Source: Bradyrhizobium sp. SRL28
GTDB taxonomy: Bacteria > Pseudomonadota > Alphaproteobacteria > Rhizobiales > Xanthobacteraceae
DNA length: 64,000 nt
NCBI RefSeq assembly: GCF_018596315.1
Contig: NZ_JAHEAG010000007.1
Span: forward strand, 62,001-126,000
Reading direction: 5' to 3'
The notes beneath the pieces were generated by a model that was not told the origin of the DNA, did not search any database, and worked only from the letters and a program-made list of their open reading frames with translations. Shown piece by piece: positions 51,403 to 59,924 of this stretch. The translations under genes and the position numbers were made by a program. How positions within the stretch are numbered: position 1 is the stretch's first letter; the number at the start of each line of letters is the position of its first letter.

Positions 51403-51609
51403 ATGATCATCATCCGACCACTTTGCCCCGCATGCCAAACAAGAACCACGTTGGCGCGGATTACACCCGGCCCCTTGGGCTTCGACATTCAGACGTTTGA
51501 GTGCCCTGCGTGCGATCACGTCCATCAGACTGTGGTCGAACTATTCGATCCCATGAAGTCGCTCAGAACGAACGCGTGGCTTCGCGGACAACTGCAAGCG
51601 CCAACGTAA
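51403..51609 (+). CDS. Small zinc-ribbon protein, paralogue 1
   Basis: 68 residues from ATG at 51403 (MIIIRPLCPACQTRTTLARI). Two knuckles, CPAC and CPAC, lie 28 residues apart around PGPLGFDIQTFECPACDHVHQ; a conserved WLRGQLQAPT tail follows. It would bind one zinc and may contact nucleic acid or protein. Paralogues lie at 51936 and 53672. The leader DNA is duplicated with the 51936 copy. Family not named. Confidence 0.72.
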   Translation: MIIIRPLCPACQTRTTLARITPGPLGFDIQTFECPACDHVHQTVVELFDPMKSLRTNAWLRGQLQAPT

Positions 51610-51935
51610 GGCGCCTCAGGCGGCAGCTCCTTTTATCATGTCAGCTCATGACCGAACGCACAGACTCTGCCCCACAATCCTATAACCCGGCGGAACAAGT
51701 GCTGGTTGGAGACCTTAACCCCGCATGGATCGCCTTCCTGCCCAAGGCATCCTGCATTGATGGCCTCAGTGTCCCCCACACTGGGGCCGTTTTTGCTGAA
51801 CGAAATTTTCAATAGTGGTCAATATTGACCAGCCCCGCATTGGGTATTGGGGCAAGACTGGCTCCATCGTCGTCCGAAATAGGCCGTTATCGGCGACAGA
51901 GAGATCGGTAATGCTCCCGCCCAATACAGGGAAGC
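51610..51935. other. 326-bp gap between zinc-ribbon paralogues
   Basis: One open frame at 51648-51815 (MTERTDSAPQ...) has no ribosome binding site or family resemblance. The right end (51899-51935) is the duplicated leader. Confidence 0.4.
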
Positions 51936-52118
51936 ATGATGTCATCTATCCAACCAAATCCACTATACAGCCGCGCGGAGACCGGAATTCTTCCGTGTGC
52001 CAAGTGTGGCAAGCCTATGCGGTTGGCTTGCATCGAGCCTGCTCAACCCGGTCATGAAGTCCGCATCTTCGAGTGTTCGGAATGCAAGACAACCGGGAGT
52101 TTTGCAGTCGCGATCTAG
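51936..52118 (+). CDS. Small zinc-ribbon protein, paralogue 2 (short)
   Basis: 60 residues from ATG at 51936 (MMSSIQPNPLYSR), with AGGGAAGC just upstream. CAKC and CSEC knuckles flank ACIEPAQPGHEVRIFECSEC, matching paralogue 1 in spacing. It stops right after the second knuckle (TGSFAVAI) and lacks the WLRGQLQ tail. Confidence 0.65.
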   Translation: MMSSIQPNPLYSRAETGILPCAKCGKPMRLACIEPAQPGHEVRIFECSECKTTGSFAVAI

Positions 52119-52378
52119 CCACTAGGCCAGTTTTGCGACCTGTTGGATCCGGCTCCGGCTTCGGCTTTTGCTAACCGCTTCATCAGTTATCCGCAGCCGA
52201 ATGCTCCTTCGGCCGCTTGGATCTCACATGCCATTTCCATGAAGGCGCGCGGTTGCTCAGGGCGGGACTCCCCGGCTCATCCCTGCTGCGAAAAGCCCCC
52301 ATCGTGCGGCACTTTTACTTCTGATGTCGGCGGCCTGAATGGTAGGATAGGCGTCCCACCGCCGCGACGAAACGGGAC

Positions 52379-53059
52379 ATGCCAAACAAAGCCAACCAAG
52401 CAGTATTTGATCCCAAGGAATTTCTCGCCAAGGTGGGCGAAGGGAAGACCATCCTTGAATTTCGCAAGGATGGGATTGTCTTTGCGCAGGGCGACGCGGC
52501 GAGCACGGTCTTCTATATTCAAAAAGGCCGGGTCAAGGTTGTTGTCATATCCGAGCAAGGCAAGGAAGCCGTGGTCGGCATATTGGGGCCTGGCCAGTTT
52601 TTTGGCGAAGGCTGCATGAACGGCCATTCGCTGCGTATAGCGACGGCGACAGCGATGGAGGAGTGCCTGGTCACCGCGATAACGAAGACGGCCATGCTCC
52701 AGGCGCTTCACGATCAGCCGAAGTTTTCCGAATTGTTCATGGCCTATCTGCTGACCCGCAATAGCCGGATTGAAGAGGACCTGATCGACCAGCTCTTCAA
52801 CTCCAGTGAAAAACGGCTGGCGCGCCTGCTGCTCCTGCTGGCGAATTTCGGCAAGGAGGGCAGCCCACAACCGATCATTCCGAATATCAGCCAGGAAACA
52901 TTGGCCGAGATGATCGGTACGACGCGATCCCGCGTCAGCTTCTTCATGAACAGATTCCGCAAGCTCGGCTTCATCACCTACAACGGGAAGATCGAGGTCA
53001 ACAGTTCATTGCTGAACGCGGTGTTGTACGACAAGCCCGAGATCAAGCGCGAGCCGTGA
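52379..53059 (+). CDS. Crp/Fnr family transcriptional regulator
   Basis: 226 residues. A cyclic-nucleotide-binding-like beta roll (IVFAQGDAASTVFYIQKGRVKVVVISEQGKEAVVGILGPGQFFGEGCM) is joined by a long helix to a winged helix-turn-helix (ISQETLAEMIGTTRSRVSFFMNRFRKLGFI). No N-terminal Fe-S cysteines are present, so it is not an Fnr-type oxygen sensor. It could respond to cAMP, CO, NO or another signal. Flanked by the zinc-ribbon genes, whose expression it may control. Confidence 0.92.
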   Translation: MPNKANQAVFDPKEFLAKVGEGKTILEFRKDGIVFAQGDAASTVFYIQKGRVKVVVISEQGKEAVVGILGPGQFFGEGCMNGHSLRIATATAMEECLVTAITKTAMLQALHDQPKFSELFMAYLLTRNSRIEEDLIDQLFNSSEKRLARLLLLLANFGKEGSPQPIIPNISQETLAEMIGTTRSRVSFFMNRFRKLGFITYNGKIEVNSSLLNAVLYDKPEIKREP

Positions 53060-53136
53060 CCTGATATCTCGTCGCGGTCATTGAGCGCCACGTTATTGCC
53101 GAACCAACCCTGGCTCCGCGCGGGCGACGCAGGTAT

Positions 53137-53439
53137 CTATCGGCGCCACCAGCTCCTTTGCCACCCCCATCCGCCGCCACGGCCGTTACGAACGAGGCGC
53201 ACGATGAGCAGGAGTAATACGGCCCCGATGGTGGCGTTGAGGATTGCGCTGATCAATCCGGTTCCGAGATGGATACCGAGTTGGGGCAGCAACCAGCTTC
53301 CGATAAAGGCGCCCAGGATTCCGATGATAACGTCGCCGATGAGTCCGAAGCCGGTCCCTTGCACGATCTGGCCGGCGAGCCAGCCGGCAACGAGGCCGAC
53401 AAACAATATGACCAACAGGCTTTCGCTCGACATGTGCAT
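53137..53439 (-). CDS. GlsB/YeaQ/YmgE family stress membrane protein
   Basis: 100 residues (MHMSSESLLVILFVGLVAGWLAGQIVQGTGFGLIGDVIIG). Three helices with GxxxG repeats, typical of transglycosylase-associated (GlsB) proteins, and an Arg/Trp-rich tail (GWGWQRSWWRR). The family is stress-induced in many bacteria; mechanism unknown. GAGG lies seven bases before the ATG. I see no exact EcfG promoter here. Confidence 0.92.
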   Translation of the reverse strand: MHMSSESLLVILFVGLVAGWLAGQIVQGTGFGLIGDVIIGILGAFIGSWLLPQLGIHLGTGLISAILNATIGAVLLLLIVRLVRNGRGGGWGWQRSWWRR

Positions 53440-53671
53440 TTGGTGACCTCGCGGTTTGCCCGAGAGGAAGCATCACAGACTGGCAGTGCTGCTGTCTGTA
53501 TCGAATTGACCAATTGGCTGCACCACGGCGCCTTAAATTTCCGGGAGTGAGCAAAATTGAACAGTGGCTTCACTTCGACTCGCGGCATCTTGCTTGAATC
53601 ATTGCATGTCAGCGGCATCCGCCGGTGGCAGAAGCAGACGGCTCCCACCTTGATCCGCGGGGGAATGCACC

Positions 53672-53908
53672 ATGCCGGAACTACATACGCGCCCCGAACC
53701 TTGCCTGCTTCCGATCCGCCGGCCCGGATGTCCGAAATGCGAAGGCCGCATGATGCTGATCGGGATTGCGCCCGGCCCGGAGGGCCTTGAGCTCCGCACG
53801 TTTGAGTGCAGGAAATGCGACCACAGCTTCACAAACGCAGTCGCTAAGGACCCGATGAATGCGGTCTCGGCCAGCTGGATCTCCGGCGAGCTGAAGACGC
53901 CGACGTAA
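53672..53908 (+). CDS. Small zinc-ribbon protein, paralogue 3
   Basis: 78 residues from ATG at 53672 (MPELHTRPEPCLLP). CPKC and CRKC knuckles around LIGIAPGPEGLELRTFECRKC, then WISGELKTPT, which parallels the WLRGQLQAPT end of paralogue 1. An extra N-terminal cysteine is present. Its leader differs from the other two, so it is an older duplicate. Confidence 0.72.
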   Translation: MPELHTRPEPCLLPIRRPGCPKCEGRMMLIGIAPGPEGLELRTFECRKCDHSFTNAVAKDPMNAVSASWISGELKTPT

Positions 53909-53916
53909 GTACAGGG

Positions 53917-55191
53917 CTACCGCCCCGCCGCCCGCATCTCGTCACTCGGCTTCACGTCCTGCGAGCGGCTGTAGATCGCGAGAGCGACGATCAGCACCAG
54001 CGTCAGCGTGCCGAACAGTGCGCGGTAAGCCTCCTCCGTGCGCGCGCCGCTGGCCAGCGGTTCGAACGCGCCGATGATGATTCCGGACAGCGTCTGCATG
54101 CAGGCGACGCCGAGCATCACCGACGTGTTCATGGTCGAGATGCCGCGGCCGATCAACCTGTCCGGGAAGATGCCGCGGCCGTGCGTCATCACCATGGTGC
54201 TGGAGGCGGAGAAGAAGCCCATGGCGATGATGACGGCAACCGGCAGCCAGGCCGGCGGGTGGGAAAACAGCGCCAGCATCGCGAGCAGAACAACGATCAC
54301 CAGCGTGCCACCGATCGCGATTCCCTTGCGGGTGTCGAGCCGGCGGTCGAGGGGGCCAAAGGCGAGCATGCCGGCCTGGTAGGCGATCACGGCGCAGAGC
54401 AGGACGTTGCCGGCCGCGATCGGGCTGAGGCCATGCACCTCGCGCAGGAACGCACCACCCCACAGGCCCTGTACGGTGAAGGTGCAGGCGTAGTTGCAGA
54501 AGTTCAGCGCCAGGATCGGCTTCAGGCGCGGGTTGCGCAGCACCTCGAGCATGCCCCGGAGCATTTCGCCTGATGGTTCCACCTTGCGGGAGAGGAATGG
54601 ATGACCTGGCGGCGCGTCGCGCACCACCAGCCAGATCGCGATCGTCGCCAGCGCGATGAAGACGACGACAGCGCCGAACACCGGGCGCCAGCCGACCGCC
54701 TCCGACGCCCAGGCCAGCGGCGTGGTGGCGGCGAGGTTGCCGAGCAGGCCGATCGACAGCACCATGGCTGTCAGTGTCGAGAAGCGGTCCGGCGGAAACC
54801 AGCGCGAGATCACCACCATGCTGCCGATCAGCATCACGCCGCAGCCGGCGCCCATCAGCACCCGGCCGGTCAAGAGCACCGGCCAACTCGGCGCCAGCGT
54901 GAACAGCGCGCCGCCGAGGCTCGCAATGATCAGCATGCCGACCACGGTATAGCGCGGCCCGAACCGGTCGAAGAAGAAGCCGCAGGGAATCTGCATCGCG
55001 GCGAAGCCGAAGAAGAACGCGCCGGTCAGCGCGCCCAGCGCTTCCGGCCCGATGGCGAGGTCGCGCATCAAATCGAGGCCGATGGTGACGTTGGAGGCGC
55101 GGAAAAAATGGCTGGCGACATAGGCGGTGGCCATTGTCGCGACGATGATCAGGCCCCGGCGGTAGGGCAAAGGCCGCTCGGCGGACTGCAT
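53917..55191 (-). CDS. MFS transporter
   Basis: 424 residues, twelve predicted helices, with the motif A-like loop FFFDRFGPRYTVVGMLI between helices 2 and 3 and GRVLMGAGCGVMLIGSMVVISRWFPPDRF after helix 4. The pattern is that of anion or sugar-phosphate/organic acid symporters in the ACS/NNP-like range. The substrate is unknown. Convergent with zinc-ribbon paralogue 3, 8 bp apart. Confidence 0.9.
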   Translation of the reverse strand: MQSAERPLPYRRGLIIVATMATAYVASHFFRASNVTIGLDLMRDLAIGPEALGALTGAFFFGFAAMQIPCGFFFDRFGPRYTVVGMLIIASLGGALFTLAPSWPVLLTGRVLMGAGCGVMLIGSMVVISRWFPPDRFSTLTAMVLSIGLLGNLAATTPLAWASEAVGWRPVFGAVVVFIALATIAIWLVVRDAPPGHPFLSRKVEPSGEMLRGMLEVLRNPRLKPILALNFCNYACTFTVQGLWGGAFLREVHGLSPIAAGNVLLCAVIAYQAGMLAFGPLDRRLDTRKGIAIGGTLVIVVLLAMLALFSHPPAWLPVAVIIAMGFFSASSTMVMTHGRGIFPDRLIGRGISTMNTSVMLGVACMQTLSGIIIGAFEPLASGARTEEAYRALFGTLTLVLIVALAIYSRSQDVKPSDEMRAAGR

Positions 55192-55276
55192 CGGTGAAGG
55201 ACGTTTCCGTTTATTTTCTTGTTGCTGCAGCGACCCTATGCGGGCGTGGGGCGCAGTTCAACAAGCAATCCACCCA

Positions 55277-56158
55277 TCACGCCCTCTGCAGCGCCAGCGT
55301 CACGCCGCCGAGCGTCAGTACCATCGCCACGACTTCGCGCAGGCCGAGCGGCTCGCCCAGAATGAGGGCCGCCGAGATCACGCCGATCAGGGGGACCAGC
55401 AGCATGCCGGTCGAGGCCGATGAAGGCGGCAGGCGTCGCAACGTCTCGAACCAGGTGAGATAGCAGAGGCCCATCGGCACCAACGTCATGTAGATGAAGC
55501 AGGCAAGCCCCTGCGCCGTGAGCGCGCCGCAGTTTGGCTGCTCGAACGCAACGCCAAGGATCAGCATTGCAAGGCAGCCGAGCCCGACCTGCCAGGCAAC
55601 CACGACCAGCGGCGGCATCGGCAAGGCCACGCGGTTGAGGATATTGCCGATCGCAAACAGGATCGCCGCGGAGAACAGCAACACGATCCCGATGATCCGT
55701 CCGCTATCGAAGGAAAATCCATTGCCGCCCAGCAGCACGGCGATACCGCCGACGCCGAGGACGAGCGCTGCGATATCCACCAGCTTCGGGCGGATGCCGG
55801 CCAGTGGCCATGCCAGTAGCGTAGCCCAGATCGGCATGGTGTAGACGATCAGCGCGCCCTCGCCGACCGGGACGAACTTCATCGCCACCGTCGAAAATCC
55901 CATCCAGGCAAAGACGTTGGTGAAGGACGCGAACAGCAGCCGCGGGACCGCCTCGCGCGGGACGTCAAGCGGTTGCCCCCTCGCCTTTGCGATCGAAAAC
56001 AGGATCAGCGCGGCGGCGACGCCTGCGAGCCCACGGGCGAACAGCGGCGGCCACTGCTGCAGCAGCAGCTTCATCAGCGGCCAGTTCAGCGCCCATCCGA
56101 AGGCGGTGACGCCAAGGCAGAGAAAGCCGATCCATTTGCCGCGATGCGCCTCATCCAT
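55277..56158 (-). CDS. EamA/DMT family transporter
   Basis: 293 residues, ten helices as two EamA repeats. FLCLGVTAFGWALNWPLMKLLL opens the first half; GIAVLLGGNGFSFDSGRIIG marks its end. It exports or imports small metabolites, often amino acids or drugs. It follows no operon partner; MFS and EamA are 85 bp apart on the same strand, so the two may be co-transcribed. Confidence 0.9.
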   Translation of the reverse strand: MDEAHRGKWIGFLCLGVTAFGWALNWPLMKLLLQQWPPLFARGLAGVAAALILFSIAKARGQPLDVPREAVPRLLFASFTNVFAWMGFSTVAMKFVPVGEGALIVYTMPIWATLLAWPLAGIRPKLVDIAALVLGVGGIAVLLGGNGFSFDSGRIIGIVLLFSAAILFAIGNILNRVALPMPPLVVVAWQVGLGCLAMLILGVAFEQPNCGALTAQGLACFIYMTLVPMGLCYLTWFETLRRLPPSSASTGMLLVPLIGVISAALILGEPLGLREVVAMVLTLGGVTLALQRA

Positions 56159-56221
56159 GCCGAGTGCTTAGCAGCCTGGAACCCGCGGCTCCATGGTGAG
56201 CGCGCGCATGGCTCTTGGCAC

Positions 56222-56255
56222 AAAAAATCCGGCGCGCAGGTGGGGCGCGCCGGAT
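56222..56255 (-). terminator. Minus-strand terminator, twin of the phyR terminator
   Basis: An 11-bp stem (ATCCGGCGCGC / GCGCGCCGGAT) with an A-run on the plus-strand left, so a T-run on the minus strand. The stem is identical to the one at 57795-57828. It supports a minus-strand transcript ending here. Confidence 0.75.
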
Positions 56256-56732
56256 AAGTCCGACCAGCTTCGAGGCTGGTGGCCCGAGCCAGGGGGAGGT
56301 GCCTGGCCGCGAACTCGGTAACGCCGGCAATCGCAGCCCTGAGATACGAAATCCGGGGGGCCGGCGGAGAATCAGCAGAGTTAATGATAGCGCCAGCGTC
56401 GCAATCCGAAGGTGAACTGGTTCACATAGCGCCTCAATCGGAAATCATGCGCGAGGTCGCGTGATCGCCCCGCGCGAACGGAAATTGCGGCGATCGAGGT
56501 GACGAGGCAGGCGGCGCTGACGACCGGAGACGAGATCGACGATGCGCAGACAATGCGAGGATGGTACATCCTGCCTCGACGTGACGACGTTATGATCTTC
56601 GCTCGCCCTGCTCTATTGTACCGAGGTAGATGGCCGACATCGAAATGGATGGACCGGCTATACGAAGGTTTATAAGCCCGGCTTTGCGCAGCGGAACCCG
56701 GTACGCTCGATACGGTGCCGACAGGCGGCCCT
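56256..56732. other. 477-bp region with a small possible gene
   Basis: Holds a hairpin (ACCAGC / GCTGGT, about 56264-56281), the small ORF at 56381-56569, and the space before the end of DUF808. The rest shows no gene. Confidence 0.45.
56381..56569 (-). CDS. Possible small protein of unknown function
   Basis: 62 residues (MYHPRIVCASSISSPVVSAACLVTSIAAISVRAG then RDLAHDFRLRRYVNQFTFGLRRWRYH). A short hydrophobic part and a basic aromatic tail. GAGG is present but close to the ATG. The minus-strand terminator at 56222 makes a transcript plausible. Family not recognised; it could be non-coding. Confidence 0.35.
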   Translation of the reverse strand: MYHPRIVCASSISSPVVSAACLVTSIAAISVRAGRSRDLAHDFRLRRYVNQFTFGLRRWRYH

Positions 56733-57731
56733 TCACTGAGCGGACGTAGTCTGACGGCCGGGCAGAAAGCGCTTCAGCGATTTCCATGCAGGCGCGAAGA
56801 CAAATCCAACGACCGGAATAGATACGGCGCCGACCACGAGGCCGATCACGCCGGATATGGCTGCCTCGACAGCCCATTCGAGGATCGCGGCAAGCGGCGG
56901 GAATGCGTGGGCCACCGCCTCGGCAGCGGCCTTGACGGCATGGTGGATTGCAGGCGGACCGTAGACCTCGACGCCATGCAGGATGATGCCGCCGCCGACC
57001 CAGATCATGGCGGCAGTGCCGACCACGCTGAGAATCTTCAGAAACACAGGCATGGCGCGAACGATGCCACGTCCGAGCGCGCGGCCGATCGCCGAGGCGC
57101 CGTCGCGCCGTGCCAGCGCCACACCGACATCGTCGGCCTTCACGATCAAGGCAACCACGCCATACACGGCGACGGTGATTCCGATCGCCACGACCGCCAG
57201 CACAAGCGCCTGCTTCCAGATGCTTCCTACGGGGAGGGCCGCCAGCGTGATCGCCATGATCTCGGCCGACAGGATGAAGTCGGTCTTGATGGCGCTTGCG
57301 ATCTTCTCGTCTTCGACCGACTGAGCGTTCAACGCCACGGTGCCGAGCTGGGCCTCATGCTGATGGGCATGATGGGGCATGATGGCCTCGAGCACCTTCT
57401 CCGTCCCTTCGTAGCAGAGGTAGGCGCCGCCCAGCATCAGCAGCGGCGTAATCGTCCAGGGAAGGAAGTAGCTCAGCACCAGGGCAGCCGGCAGCAGGAT
57501 CAAGAGCTTGTTGCGCAGCGATCCCGCCGCGATCTTGCCCACGATGGGAAGCTCGCGCTTCGGCTCGAAGCCGATCACGTAACCGGGTGTAACGGCGGTA
57601 TCGTCGATGACGACACCCGCCGCCTTGGCGCCTGCTTTGGCAGCCTGGCTCGCCACATCATCAAGTGAGGCTGCAGCCACCTTGGCGATACCAGCTATAT
57701 CGTCGAGAAGGCCGATCAGCCCGACACTCAT
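56733..57731 (-). CDS. DUF808 (YedI-like) membrane protein
   Basis: 332 residues from ATG at 57731 (MSVGLIGLLDDIAGIAKVAA). The opening helix, the AAGVVIDDTAVTPGYVIGF segment and about eight helices are typical of DUF808/YedI. Inner-membrane protein; function unknown, proposed transporter. The His-rich loop MPHHAHQHEAQLG may bind metal. Confidence 0.9.
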   Translation of the reverse strand: MSVGLIGLLDDIAGIAKVAAASLDDVASQAAKAGAKAAGVVIDDTAVTPGYVIGFEPKRELPIVGKIAAGSLRNKLLILLPAALVLSYFLPWTITPLLMLGGAYLCYEGTEKVLEAIMPHHAHQHEAQLGTVALNAQSVEDEKIASAIKTDFILSAEIMAITLAALPVGSIWKQALVLAVVAIGITVAVYGVVALIVKADDVGVALARRDGASAIGRALGRGIVRAMPVFLKILSVVGTAAMIWVGGGIILHGVEVYGPPAIHHAVKAAAEAVAHAFPPLAAILEWAVEAAISGVIGLVVGAVSIPVVGFVFAPAWKSLKRFLPGRQTTSAQ

Positions 57732-57794
57732 CGATCCTTGCTCCCCTTGCTCCACATCATCAAGACAGGAAGACCGTAACGGATTGTTCTCAAC

Positions 57795-57828
57795 AAAAAT
57801 CCGGCGCGCAGTGGGGAGCGCGCCGGAT
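57795..57828 (-). terminator. Terminator of phyR
   Basis: Stem ATCCGGCGCGC / GCGCGCCGGAT with the A-run on the left (plus strand); on the minus strand a T-run follows. It lies 30 bp past the phyR stop. Confidence 0.85.
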
Positions 57829-57857
57829 CATTCCTACCCCAGGTACAAATATGGGCT

Positions 57858-58670
57858 CTAGCCCGCGGCCGCCCGCGGGGCGCGGTTACGCGAGTTGCGC
57901 TGGAAGAACAGCGCCTGGCTGGCGACGGCGGAGACCATCGCAGGCTGGAACGGTTTCGAGATCAGGAACGCCGGCTCGGGGCGTTCGCCGGTCAGGAAGC
58001 GCTCGGGGTAAGCGGTGATGAACACCACCGGCACCTCGAACACCTTCAACAACTCGTTGACCGCATCCAGGCCCGACGAGCCGTCGGCGAGCTGGATGTC
58101 GGCGAGGATCAGGCCGGGCTTCTTGTTCTTGGCCAGCGCCACCGCATCGGCATGGGTGCGGGCGACGCCGATCACGTTATGGCCGAGGTTCTTCACGAGG
58201 CTCTCGAGGTCCATCGCGATGAAGGTCTCGTCCTCGATGATCAGGACGTCGGTGGCGATTTCCGCTGCCATCTCGCGGCCGGCGGCGTCCGTCAACTGGC
58301 GGGTCTCGGGGATGTCGATGTTGAGAATGAACGACACCTCTTCTTCGGAGAAGCCTTCGAGGGAGAGCAGCAGGAACGCCTGCCGAGGCAGCGGCGTGAT
58401 GTTCGACAGCCTGCGCTCCGGCGGCAGCGCCAGCGTCGCGACGTCCGGGTTGTCGTTGAGCGAGACCGAGTTCCAGATCTGGGTGAAAAGCTTGAACAGC
58501 CCGGCGCGCGGGCCATGCCGTTCGTCGAGCAGCGAGCCGTCCTGCAGCAGGGCCTCCAGCATGGCACCCACATAGGCATCGCCCGAGGCCTGGTTTCCGG
58601 TCAGCGCACGGGCATAGCGCCGCAATAGCGGCAGATGTTCAGCAACGAGCTGTGATCGGGACATCCCCAT
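57858..58670 (-). CDS. phyR: PhyR, anti-anti-sigma response regulator of the general stress response
   Basis: 270 residues. The N-terminal ~130 residues mimic an ECF sigma factor (HLPLLRRYARALTGNQASGDAYVGAMLEALL...EGFSEEEVSFIL), lacking DNA-binding function; the C-terminal receiver has the phospho-acceptor in ILADIQLADGSSGLDAV and the KP lysine in LISKPFQP. When phosphorylated PhyR binds NepR and frees EcfG. Divergent from nepR-ecfG; their shared gap carries EcfG-like GGAAC boxes. Confidence 0.97.
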   Translation of the reverse strand: MGMSRSQLVAEHLPLLRRYARALTGNQASGDAYVGAMLEALLQDGSLLDERHGPRAGLFKLFTQIWNSVSLNDNPDVATLALPPERRLSNITPLPRQAFLLLSLEGFSEEEVSFILNIDIPETRQLTDAAGREMAAEIATDVLIIEDETFIAMDLESLVKNLGHNVIGVARTHADAVALAKNKKPGLILADIQLADGSSGLDAVNELLKVFEVPVVFITAYPERFLTGERPEPAFLISKPFQPAMVSAVASQALFFQRNSRNRAPRAAAG

Positions 58671-58826
58671 TTAATCCTTATCTAGGGCCGTATCCTTGGC
58701 CGTACTTACTTAGGGTCTCAGCCGGGCGGACGTAACCTTAAAGCGCCGCGTCGGGCGTCAATTTTAGTTTCGGCGGGGGGACCCCGGTTCCCCTGTCACC
58801 CCCGATTACTCGCGTAGGGCAAAAAA

Positions 58827-58856
58827 GTTCCAAAAAAAGTTCCCAGATTCCGGAAC
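58827..58856. promoter_or_regulatory. GGAAC cluster between phyR and nepR
   Basis: GGAAC occurs twice on the minus strand (at 58831-58827 and 58843-58839, 12 bp apart, facing phyR) and once on the plus strand (58852-58856, facing nepR). Each has at best a one-mismatch -10 (plus: N17-ATT; minus: N17-GTA). This fits autoregulation by EcfG with weaker boxes than the regulon genes. Confidence 0.6.
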
Positions 58857-58971
58857 CATCCGGACGTATTCGCATTAGCCTTCAACCTACAACGCGGCGA
58901 CCTAGGCCCAATTTCGAGGTATTCTCTTGAAACCACAGAGACTTAACTCTCGGGGAAGCGTGGATCAGACC

Positions 58972-59169
58972 ATGAAGGAAGTAAAGAAGCAGGGCGGGCT
59001 TAACGCCGAGATTCAATCCAGAATCGGGCACCAGCTCCGCGCCATGTACGACGATGTGGTCCGACAGGGCGTGCCGGACCGCTTTGCAGAACTGATCCGG
59101 AAGCTCGATGGGCCGGAAGCGGCGGCGGCCCAAATCGACGACCCAGCAAAAAACGACGGGAGGGACTAA
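58972..59169 (+). CDS. nepR: NepR, anti-sigma factor of EcfG
   Basis: 65 residues from ATG at 58972 (MKEVKKQGGLNAEIQSRIG). The central RIGHQLRAMYDDVVRQGVPDRFAELIRKL is the NepR core that binds both EcfG and PhyR. The in-frame TTG at 58927 is possible but adds a non-conserved head. Its stop overlaps the ecfG start (TAATG), so the two are translationally coupled. Confidence 0.93.
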   Translation: MKEVKKQGGLNAEIQSRIGHQLRAMYDDVVRQGVPDRFAELIRKLDGPEAAAAQIDDPAKNDGRD

Positions 59170-59717
59170 TGCCTCTCACCGACTCTCTTCGCGACGACAT
59201 TTTGGCGTCGGTACCCAGCCTGCGCGCGTTCGCGATCTCGCTCTCTGGTAATGGCGACCGTGCGGACGACCTGGTTCAGGAAACGCTGCTGCGCGCCATT
59301 GCCAACATCGACTCGTTCCAGCCCGGCTCGAACCTGCCGGCCTGGCTGTTCACCATCCTGCGCAACCTGTTCCGCTCGGACTACCGGAAGCGGCGGCGCG
59401 AGGTGGAGGACGCCGAGGGCAACTACGCGAAAACCCTGAAGACCCAGCCGGCGCAAAATGCGCATCTGGAGTTCGAGGAGTTTCGCCAAGCGCTCGACAA
59501 GCTGCCGCAGGACCAGCGCGAAGCGTTGATCCTGGTCGGCGCCTCCGGCTTCTCCTATGAGGACGCCGCCGCCATCTGCGGCTGCGCGGTCGGCACCATC
59601 AAGAGCCGCGTCAACCGCGCGCGCTCGAAACTCTCAGCGCTGCTCTATGTCGAGGGCGCCGAGGATTTTGGTCCCGATGAAACGGTGCGCGCCGTGATCG
59701 GCGGCAACGGCGGGTGA
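59169..59717 (+). CDS. ecfG: EcfG, general stress sigma factor
   Basis: 182 residues. Region 2 (FAISLSGNGDRADDLVQETLLRAIANIDSFQPGSNLPAWLFTILRNLFRSDYRK) and region 4 (LDKLPQDQREALILVGASGFSYEDAAAICGCAVGTIKSRVNRARSKLSALL) are those of the ECF15 group. It directs RNA polymerase to GGAAC-N16/17-GTT promoters, seven exact copies of which appear in this window. Ends at a strong terminator. Confidence 0.97.
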   Translation: MPLTDSLRDDILASVPSLRAFAISLSGNGDRADDLVQETLLRAIANIDSFQPGSNLPAWLFTILRNLFRSDYRKRRREVEDAEGNYAKTLKTQPAQNAHLEFEEFRQALDKLPQDQREALILVGASGFSYEDAAAICGCAVGTIKSRVNRARSKLSALLYVEGAEDFGPDETVRAVIGGNGG

Positions 59718-59740
59718 TGACGCTATCGAAATGACATGGA

Positions 59741-59769
59741 AAAAGGCGGCCCGAGCGGCCGCCTTTTTT
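59741..59769 (+). terminator. Terminator of ecfG
   Basis: GGCGGCC / GGCCGCC stem, A-run before and TTTTTT after, 24 bp past the stop. Confidence 0.92.
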
Positions 59770-59781
59770 ATTGCCGATGTC

Positions 59782-59850
59782 GTAGCCCGGGTGAAGCGCA
59801 GCGTAACCCGGGACTCCACGGCATAGACCGGCCCCGGATTTCGTGGAGCC
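59782..59850. repeat. Dispersed palindromic repeat, family C, copy 3 (degenerate)
   Basis: The left arm GTAGCCCGGGTGAAGCGCAG is intact; the right arm is decayed to a CCCCGGATTTCGTGG-like trace. Confidence 0.6.
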
Positions 59851-59871
59851 TGTCATCGGACAACTTGCAGC

Positions 59872-59905
59872 GGTGGTTATGGGTCCCTGCTTTCGCAGGG
59901 ACGAC
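59872..59905. repeat. Dispersed palindromic repeat, family A, half copy
   Basis: Only the right arm (TATGGGTCCCTGCTTTCGCA and GGGACGAC) is present, abutting the family C trace. Confidence 0.75.
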
Positions 59906-59924
59906 GTGCGGAGAGAGCGTGCCC

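Noticed and set aside
51648..51815. 55-codon ORF between zinc-ribbon paralogues
   Set aside because: No ribosome binding site, no family resemblance and no knuckles; kept only as a note.
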